NCBI GenBank assembly: GCA_964399965.1
Contig: CAYNRX010000002.1
Location: 32,506 to 96,505 of the forward strand
Source of the DNA: UBA1381 sp964399965
GTDB taxonomy: Bacteria; Bacillota; Clostridia; UBA1381
Length of the DNA: 64,000 bases
Reading direction: 5' to 3'
Positions 59,050-64,000 of this stretch are shown piece after piece. The translations under genes were made by a program, and so were the position numbers. Position 1 is the first letter of the stretch; each line of letters opens with the position of its first letter. Below the pieces are notes generated by a model. The model ran no database searches. It saw nothing but the letters and a program-made list of their open reading frames with translations, and was not told where the DNA came from.

Positions 59050-61887
59050 TTATCTGCCCCTCGTCATGCTTACCACTCCGCCGTCAGACTGCCGCAGCAC
59101 CAGCTGCGCCCCCGTGGCCTCGTCGGAAAGCTCCCAGCAGCGGCTCAATTCGTTATAATACGCCTTAAAATCGCAATCCATAAAGAACATATTCTTAAAC
59201 AGCATATTGGCGTATTCCTCGGCAAACTCGGCCGTGGTGATCACTCCGCCCGCCGGCTTTGCCCCGGTATATATGCCCTCGTCGCCTTGGGTATACTGCT
59301 TATTGGAGACGAATACCAGACAGCCGTCCTCATTTTTTACCGTATAATCAAGCTGGGTGGCAAACTCATACAGCGGCAGATACAGCACCGCTCCCTCGTA
59401 GTAGGGCGCCGCTCCTATCGTCACCGGCACCGTATTCACATAAGCGGCGGTACTGTTTACGAAATATTCCACCGTATCCCCCTCGTGGAACACCACCAGC
59501 CGCTGGTTCTCGCCGTCCCAGGCCGATTTGCTGTCGGTCACCGCCAGAAGCAGCCGGGCAGGCACCATCAGCGCGCCCGATACATATCGCACAAACTCGG
59601 GATCAAGAGCGAACACCTCTTTATCTATCTCCATCAGCTCCGCGCCCGAAAGCGTGGTATTTATCTCCTTGCCGTTCACCAGCAGCCGGCCGTTGATATA
59701 GTCAAGCGAGCTTATCGTATCGCTGGCAGTCTTTTTCGTCCAGGCCACGGCATTCTGCGAAATGTAGAGGTCATCGCCGTCCACGTAGTAGTAATACGGC
59801 CCTATAACATCGATATAGAGCGGCTTGTCAAGAGTTGTCTGCACGCCGTCGTCCACCGCTCCCGGATAGATTATGGGAAGGAATTCCTTCCCGTCCTCGG
59901 TCACGTAATATTCGCCGTCACGCACGGCTGCCGCATACTTGCCGCCATTATCCACCGGCATCGAATAGCCGCTTTCCAGCTCCTGCCAGTGATTGCCGTT
60001 TATGGAATAATATGTCTTGCCCCCGGCACGGACGAAGTAGCGGTCCTTGGCATAGGTGGCGTCATCCGGGAACGCGCCGAACTGATACTGTCCGACAACG
60101 TTGAAGCTCCCGTCAAGGACGTAGACATCGCTGTAATATTGCAGGAAATTGGTGTAATACGACACCTCATCGGACTGATAGCGGTAAGCCTTGGCGATAT
60201 AGCCGTCCCCGGCTGAGGTTATCGCAAAATCATGCCACCGTCCGTCAAAGATAGCCTTGGTGGTCTCGTTGAGCGTATGGGTCGTCCAGTTAAGGCCGTC
60301 AGTCGTGGTAAGGATATTGCCGTTTTCCCATTTGTAATATTCCCTGCCGGTAAAATACTGGTTATCGAGCTGCCAGGTCTTGACAGAGCCGGCCTCCTCT
60401 TCCTCCGCCGCCAGGTCATAGGGAAGGTCTGTTATCACAAAGGAATTAAAAGCTCCGCCCGTGCCGTTCATCGGCAGGATCACCTCTATCATAAAGGAGG
60501 TAGTCTTTCCCGCAGGCAGCTCCACGCAGGCCATGACTTCGTTTGTCCGCTCATCATCGGTCCCCTTGGCCAGGGTGCAATCGCCTATATAGTTGCCGTC
60601 CGCATCCTTGAGGTTTACCAGATAGTTGGAATAGGCGTCCATCATGTAATTGAAATAACGCGTGCGCGAAGAATCGTTCGTTATCGATACGCGGTAATTG
60701 GTACTTACGCCGTAATTGCCCAGATGGCAGCCGTAGGGGTCGTTATTGCCCTCGGTCGTAAGGAGGTAGTTGGGGCTGTAGTCGTCCTCCTCCGTGCCGC
60801 AGCCCTCGACCCATTCGGCGGTATCGGAATGGGTGGTGTCAAAGTACCAAATATCGTCCTTGTCCGCTTCCCTGACGTTCTCGCCGTAGTAATCACGCTT
60901 GGAGGGATCGTAATATTCAAGGCCGATAAGGTCTGATTCGACACAGATATTTTTCGACCACATATCGGTCTGGGGATTGAGGTTGGTCGCCCAGGAATTT
61001 ATCGTATTGCCGTCAGGGACGAACTGGTTATATACCGTGACCGGCAAAAGCGTCCCCGAAAGCACGGTATCGTCTATGGTATAGGAAAGCTCCTCGGAAT
61101 ACACCGCCGGCAGCGTCTGCGATATGCCCAGGTGGCAGCGGTCGCGGTGGTAGGCGCCGTGGGCAATATCCTCGGCCAGATTGGAGCGGTCGCCCAGGGT
61201 ACCGGTAGAGCGGGCAGCAAGTATATTTATATCGGCTTCGCCGGATATAATCTCAAAATCGGCCAAAAGCTGCACCGGCTTGAGCCAGGTGACGGCGGTA
61301 TAGTTATCGATTATTTCGCTTAAATAAAATTTTTCGCCCCTTTTCAAGGAGACAGTGACCTCTTCAAACTCACGCGGCACGTATTCCTTGCCGGAAAACT
61401 GCTCGCGTATCGGCCTTTGCATATAGTCGGCCACCGCCGGCATACAGCCCCAGTTATCCTCGGCGCGCACCGGAACGCCGTTTTCGTAATAGGTGACCGC
61501 TCCGGCGGAGGACATACCAACGGCGGTAAACTTCACCGTAGTCGGCTCATTCGCCACAAACTCGGCGTCCACCTCGATATCAAAGCCCTCCTCGGCCACC
61601 GAACCGTCCGCGTTCAGGACGTCGGTGCGGTTTAGGTGCGATACGTAAAGGGAATACTTCCCCTCGCCCATATCGTAGTTATTCATCAGGTATTCCGGCG
61701 CGGGGTTGGTGTCATCAGCCAGATATTGGCGCGTAATGGCCTCGTGATTGTTACAGTAGATAAACGTCCCTCCCCCGGCCTCGGTAAAACGAAGCGGCCG
61801 GGCGTCATCCACGGTGATGGCGGCGATAGCCGGTGTGCACAGCAGCAGGGCTGCGGCGGCGATAAAGGCGGCGGCTGTTTTTTTCAT
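59050..61887 (-). CDS. Exported protein with C-terminal stalk domain, unknown function
   Basis: 945 residues from the ATG at 61887 (AGGAGT upstream). A signal peptide (KKTAAAFIAAAALLLCTPAI) is followed by a long beta-rich region (about 30-520) rich in Tyr, Asp and Asn. A central segment (about 520-720) resembles BNR/Asp-box-like repeats (YYKWENGNILTTTDGLNWTT and SINGNHWQELESGY). Residues about 740-860 are copper-amine-oxidase-like stalk repeats (LDPEFVRYVSGALMVPARLL). It has no SLH or lipobox. A consensus promoter lies at 61923-61951. A surface or secreted role is inferred. Confidence 0.8.
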   Translation of the reverse strand: MKKTAAAFIAAAALLLCTPAIAAITVDDARPLRFTEAGGGTFIYCNNHEAITRQYLADDTNPAPEYLMNNYDMGEGKYSLYVSHLNRTDVLNADGSVAEEGFDIEVDAEFVANEPTTVKFTAVGMSSAGAVTYYENGVPVRAEDNWGCMPAVADYMQRPIREQFSGKEYVPREFEEVTVSLKRGEKFYLSEIIDNYTAVTWLKPVQLLADFEIISGEADINILAARSTGTLGDRSNLAEDIAHGAYHRDRCHLGISQTLPAVYSEELSYTIDDTVLSGTLLPVTVYNQFVPDGNTINSWATNLNPQTDMWSKNICVESDLIGLEYYDPSKRDYYGENVREADKDDIWYFDTTHSDTAEWVEGCGTEEDDYSPNYLLTTEGNNDPYGCHLGNYGVSTNYRVSITNDSSRTRYFNYMMDAYSNYLVNLKDADGNYIGDCTLAKGTDDERTNEVMACVELPAGKTTSFMIEVILPMNGTGGAFNSFVITDLPYDLAAEEEEAGSVKTWQLDNQYFTGREYYKWENGNILTTTDGLNWTTHTLNETTKAIFDGRWHDFAITSAGDGYIAKAYRYQSDEVSYYTNFLQYYSDVYVLDGSFNVVGQYQFGAFPDDATYAKDRYFVRAGGKTYYSINGNHWQELESGYSMPVDNGGKYAAAVRDGEYYVTEDGKEFLPIIYPGAVDDGVQTTLDKPLYIDVIGPYYYYVDGDDLYISQNAVAWTKKTASDTISSLDYINGRLLVNGKEINTTLSGAELMEIDKEVFALDPEFVRYVSGALMVPARLLLAVTDSKSAWDGENQRLVVFHEGDTVEYFVNSTAAYVNTVPVTIGAAPYYEGAVLYLPLYEFATQLDYTVKNEDGCLVFVSNKQYTQGDEGIYTGAKPAGGVITTAEFAEEYANMLFKNMFFMDCDFKAYYNELSRCWELSDEATGAQLVLRQSDGGVVSMTRGR

Positions 61888-61922
61888 AGGGGTTACTCCT
61901 TTCCTATACATTGGTTTAGTAT

Positions 61923-61951
61923 ATTATACCATGGCCGGGTCGGACTGTCAA
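61923..61951 (-). promoter_or_regulatory. Sigma-A promoter of the stalk-domain gene
   Basis: The minus strand reads TTGACA (61951-61946), 17 bp ending in TGG, TATAAT (61928-61923). Confidence 0.9.
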
Positions 61952-62006
61952 TGGGAGCGCGCAAAGTGACAGAAAGGAGCACGAACACCTTTTACCCTCA
62001 AGTGCT

Positions 62007-63896
62007 TTAGCCAAACTGCCTATAGAGGAATGTCAATATCTCCGCCCGGGAGCATTCCTTGTCGGGGGTAAAGGTGTTATTGCCGGTACCGTTGGTTATG
62101 CCCTCCGCAACCGCCCATACAGCAGCCTCATCAAACCAGCTGCCTGCGGGCACATCGGTAAAGCCCGCGCTGCCCGGCACCTCGGGCAGGCCTGCCGCCC
62201 TATGGAGGAAGGTCACGGCCTGCGCCCTCGTCACCGTATCGTCAGGGCTGAACATATTCTCGCTCGTACCGCTGGTCACGCCTTCCTCGACTGCCCACTG
62301 TACCGCCCAGCAGTCATCGCGCTTGCCGATCGAATACGGCATATCGTCAAAATGGTCGGCCTCGATATCCTGCGGCTCGGGCGATCCTTTTAGCTTCCAC
62401 AAATAGCGCACAATATCAAGCCTTGTGCAGCCCTCGTCCGCTCCCAGCTCTCCGCCGATCCACGCCGTCTCCAGCCCCTGGCAGGTAGCCCAAGCCGCGG
62501 CGTCATAGAAATACGAATCCTCCGGCACGTCCGTGAAATAGCAGGGCTTGCCGCCGAAGCCTATACTTACGTATATATTGCAGCGCGCCTTCACCTCTCC
62601 GGAGCTATCGCTGGCTGTGATATCGGCATAGCCGTAGTTGACAGCGGTAACGCGGCCGTTAGCGTCCACCTCGGCGACAGAAGGATCGCTGCTCTCCCAG
62701 CTCACGTTCTGGGGAGCGGTATCGGGACGCACATACGCCCACAGCTTCAGCCCGCCGCCCGGCACCAGCTCGGCATAGTAAGTGGAAAGGTCGATATCAA
62801 CGGCGATCGGCCCTGACGTATCGTCATAAACGGTTATCTCTTCCGTCCATTCATACGGGTACCATTCGCAGCTCACAGTGAGGGTAGCCGTCCCCGGGGC
62901 AATGCCGGTGATAATGCAGACGTTGTCCTCGATCTGCACATCTATCACCTCATTGTCGGAAACATACCAGATAAGCGGGCTTTCGGCCGCACCTTGGGGA
63001 TGGAACACGACCCGCGTATAGAGCTTTTCGCCCGTGCGGACATTGAAGCCTCCCTCCGGCTGCGACAGTGAGATGCTCTCCAGTACGATCGGTTCATCGA
63101 CCGTCACCGCGACTTCTGCGCTGAAACCGGAAAATCCCAGCGTAAGCGTCGCATTGCCGGCTCCCACGGCCTCCACGCATACGCCGCCATCCTCCATGGA
63201 CAGACGCGCAACACCTTCATCGCTGCTGCGTATTATGTTGGGAACAACAGGCGTTTTGCCGTTTAGGACGTAAACTACCTCTTTGGAGCCTTGCATAAGG
63301 TCAAGGGACGATGCGCTCAATTGAAGATCGATATACTCCGTTAAGGCTTCCACTGCGAATATCTCCCGCTCCTGCCCGGAGGACGGCTGATCCTCCCCAG
63401 CTGCGGGCACAGTGGAAAAATTCTGTACCCAGTAGGTATTGCCGTTAAGATCCCTTACGCAGGCGATCCCAACGGAAACGTAATCGCTGTTTAGCATATT
63501 GGTACGGTGGCCGTCTGATTCGTACCAGACGTTGACGGCTTCGGCCGCATCCATGTAATTGCTCGAGTACATGATATTCTCCGCCAGGCCGCAATGCTCG
63601 TATGCGGTCGCAGACGGACGGGCCGTATCAAAACCGCTGCCGTCAGGCCGCGTATGGCTGTAATAGATGATGCACTCGACAGCACGGGTAAGCGCCATTT
63701 CCAAAAGCGATGCGTCCATCTCCACCTCCGGCGCCCCGTTCTGGCGGCGGACCGCATTCAGCTGTTTAAGCCCTTCGTATGCGGCGGAATAGTTGACCTC
63801 CAGATCCACATTCACCGTGACCGACCCGGCGGCTGAAACAGGCAATCCCAAAAAGAGCGATATCGCCAAAAATAATGCTGTAAACCTTGTTTTCAT
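62007..63896 (-). CDS. Exported CAP-domain, Big2 and SLH protein
   Basis: 629 residues from the ATG at 63896 (AAGGAGGAG upstream). A signal peptide is followed by a CAP/SCP domain at about 30-170 with CAP landmarks: IIYYSHTRPDG, LAENIMYSS, WYESDGHRTNML with its conserved His, and YWVQNFS. Two Big2-like Ig domains follow (about 265-345 and 355-435). The C-terminus has three SLH repeats (about 445-629; the last two are EGVTSGTSENMFSPDDTVTR and EGITNGTGNNTFTPDKECSR). It would be attached to the wall by the SLH repeats; bacterial CAP domains have no general function. It is monocistronic; the hairpin element lies in front of it. Confidence 0.9.
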   Translation of the reverse strand: MKTRFTALFLAISLFLGLPVSAAGSVTVNVDLEVNYSAAYEGLKQLNAVRRQNGAPEVEMDASLLEMALTRAVECIIYYSHTRPDGSGFDTARPSATAYEHCGLAENIMYSSNYMDAAEAVNVWYESDGHRTNMLNSDYVSVGIACVRDLNGNTYWVQNFSTVPAAGEDQPSSGQEREIFAVEALTEYIDLQLSASSLDLMQGSKEVVYVLNGKTPVVPNIIRSSDEGVARLSMEDGGVCVEAVGAGNATLTLGFSGFSAEVAVTVDEPIVLESISLSQPEGGFNVRTGEKLYTRVVFHPQGAAESPLIWYVSDNEVIDVQIEDNVCIITGIAPGTATLTVSCEWYPYEWTEEITVYDDTSGPIAVDIDLSTYYAELVPGGGLKLWAYVRPDTAPQNVSWESSDPSVAEVDANGRVTAVNYGYADITASDSSGEVKARCNIYVSIGFGGKPCYFTDVPEDSYFYDAAAWATCQGLETAWIGGELGADEGCTRLDIVRYLWKLKGSPEPQDIEADHFDDMPYSIGKRDDCWAVQWAVEEGVTSGTSENMFSPDDTVTRAQAVTFLHRAAGLPEVPGSAGFTDVPAGSWFDEAAVWAVAEGITNGTGNNTFTPDKECSRAEILTFLYRQFG

Positions 63897-63925
63897 GTTC
63901 TTCTCCTCCTTTGTATACATTTCAT

Positions 63926-64000
63926 AGTCAATTGCGAAACCTTTTTCGCAATTGATCTCTTGCTAATGAAGAAAATAAAAGTTCCGTTGATTGGCGGTCT
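63926..64000. mobile_element. Hairpin-array MITE-like element, third copy, cut by the window end
   Basis: The 75 bp from AGTCAATTGCG to the end of the window are identical to the first 75 bp of the long copy at 18698. It lies 30 bp upstream of the CAP/SLH start codon, again just before a ribosome binding site. Confidence 0.85.

Noticed and set aside
57300..59050. Replication origin next to dnaA
   Set aside because: No cluster of TTATCCACA-like boxes or AT-rich unwinding repeats was seen in the flanks.

Overview
The window looks like chromosomal DNA from a low-redundancy, S-layer-bearing, probably spore-forming Gram-positive anaerobe of the class Clostridia. Supporting signs are a CtsR-McsA-McsB-ClpC heat-shock operon with a perfect CtsR operator, several SLH-domain surface proteins including a likely major S-layer protein, a collagen-like spore-surface-type protein, sigma-A promoters with 17-bp spacers throughout, and small DUF2325 and DUF2007-type proteins. 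The set of arabinan and pectin enzymes (two-domain GH43, CE12-like esterase, araB/araD, galM, a GH112 phosphorylase end) suggests a gut plant-glycan degrader, possibly near Monoglobus. That placement is inference. Stops are TAA, TAG and TGA, so the standard bacterial code applies.

Layout. 0-7 kb: end of a GH112 phosphorylase; an AT-rich secreted protein; bioY under a palindromic operator; a galM-MATE-cheD-like operon; a GerMN lipoprotein; an SCP2-fold protein. 7-12 kb: araB-araD; a noncoding structured stretch; two exported proteins (stalk domain, SLH). 12-17.4 kb: DUF2325 gene behind an iron-box-like site, a 238-bp tandem repeat array, then ctsR-mcsA-mcsB-clpC. 17.4-24.8 kb: collagen-like protein and a glycosyltransferase separated by a hairpin-array mobile element; a second AT-rich secreted protein whose promoter spacer is a C11 tract; metK and a cysteine-synthase-like gene. 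25-33 kb: a DUF5107/TPR protein, three small unknown genes, a 1213-residue CE12-like esterase. 33-44 kb: ilvE, rodA, the S-layer protein with a long leader, an EAL phosphodiesterase, a membrane protein, addA. 44-51 kb: a 1595-residue double GH43 protein, a lipoprotein and matrixin-like protease pair, a SLOG protein. 51.9-56.3 kb: an ABC-F, SLH and ABC-exporter operon in which the SLH gene has an in-frame TGA. 56.4-59 kb: tRNA-Leu, a PIN toxin-antitoxin pair, a HicB-like fragment, and a divergent dnaA without dnaN. 59-64 kb: two large exported proteins (stalk domain; CAP-Big2-SLH) and a third copy of the hairpin element running off the end.

The most interesting structures not explained by ordinary genes are: (1) a probable phase-variable promoter at 22331-22359; (2) a modular, hairpin-built mobile repeat family (18698-18910, 40517-40596, 63926-end) flanked by 10-13 bp direct repeats, one copy of which supplies the addA stop codon; (3) a repeat family that starts immediately after stop codons (12379-12946, 22530-22592) and couples a variable hairpin to a constant module; (4) a DnaA with an altered DnaA-box recognition signature. 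Together the glycan genes would trim arabinan and acetylated rhamnogalacturonan outside the cell and feed L-arabinose to AraB/AraD, while the SLH proteins and S-layer form the cell surface on which this takes place.
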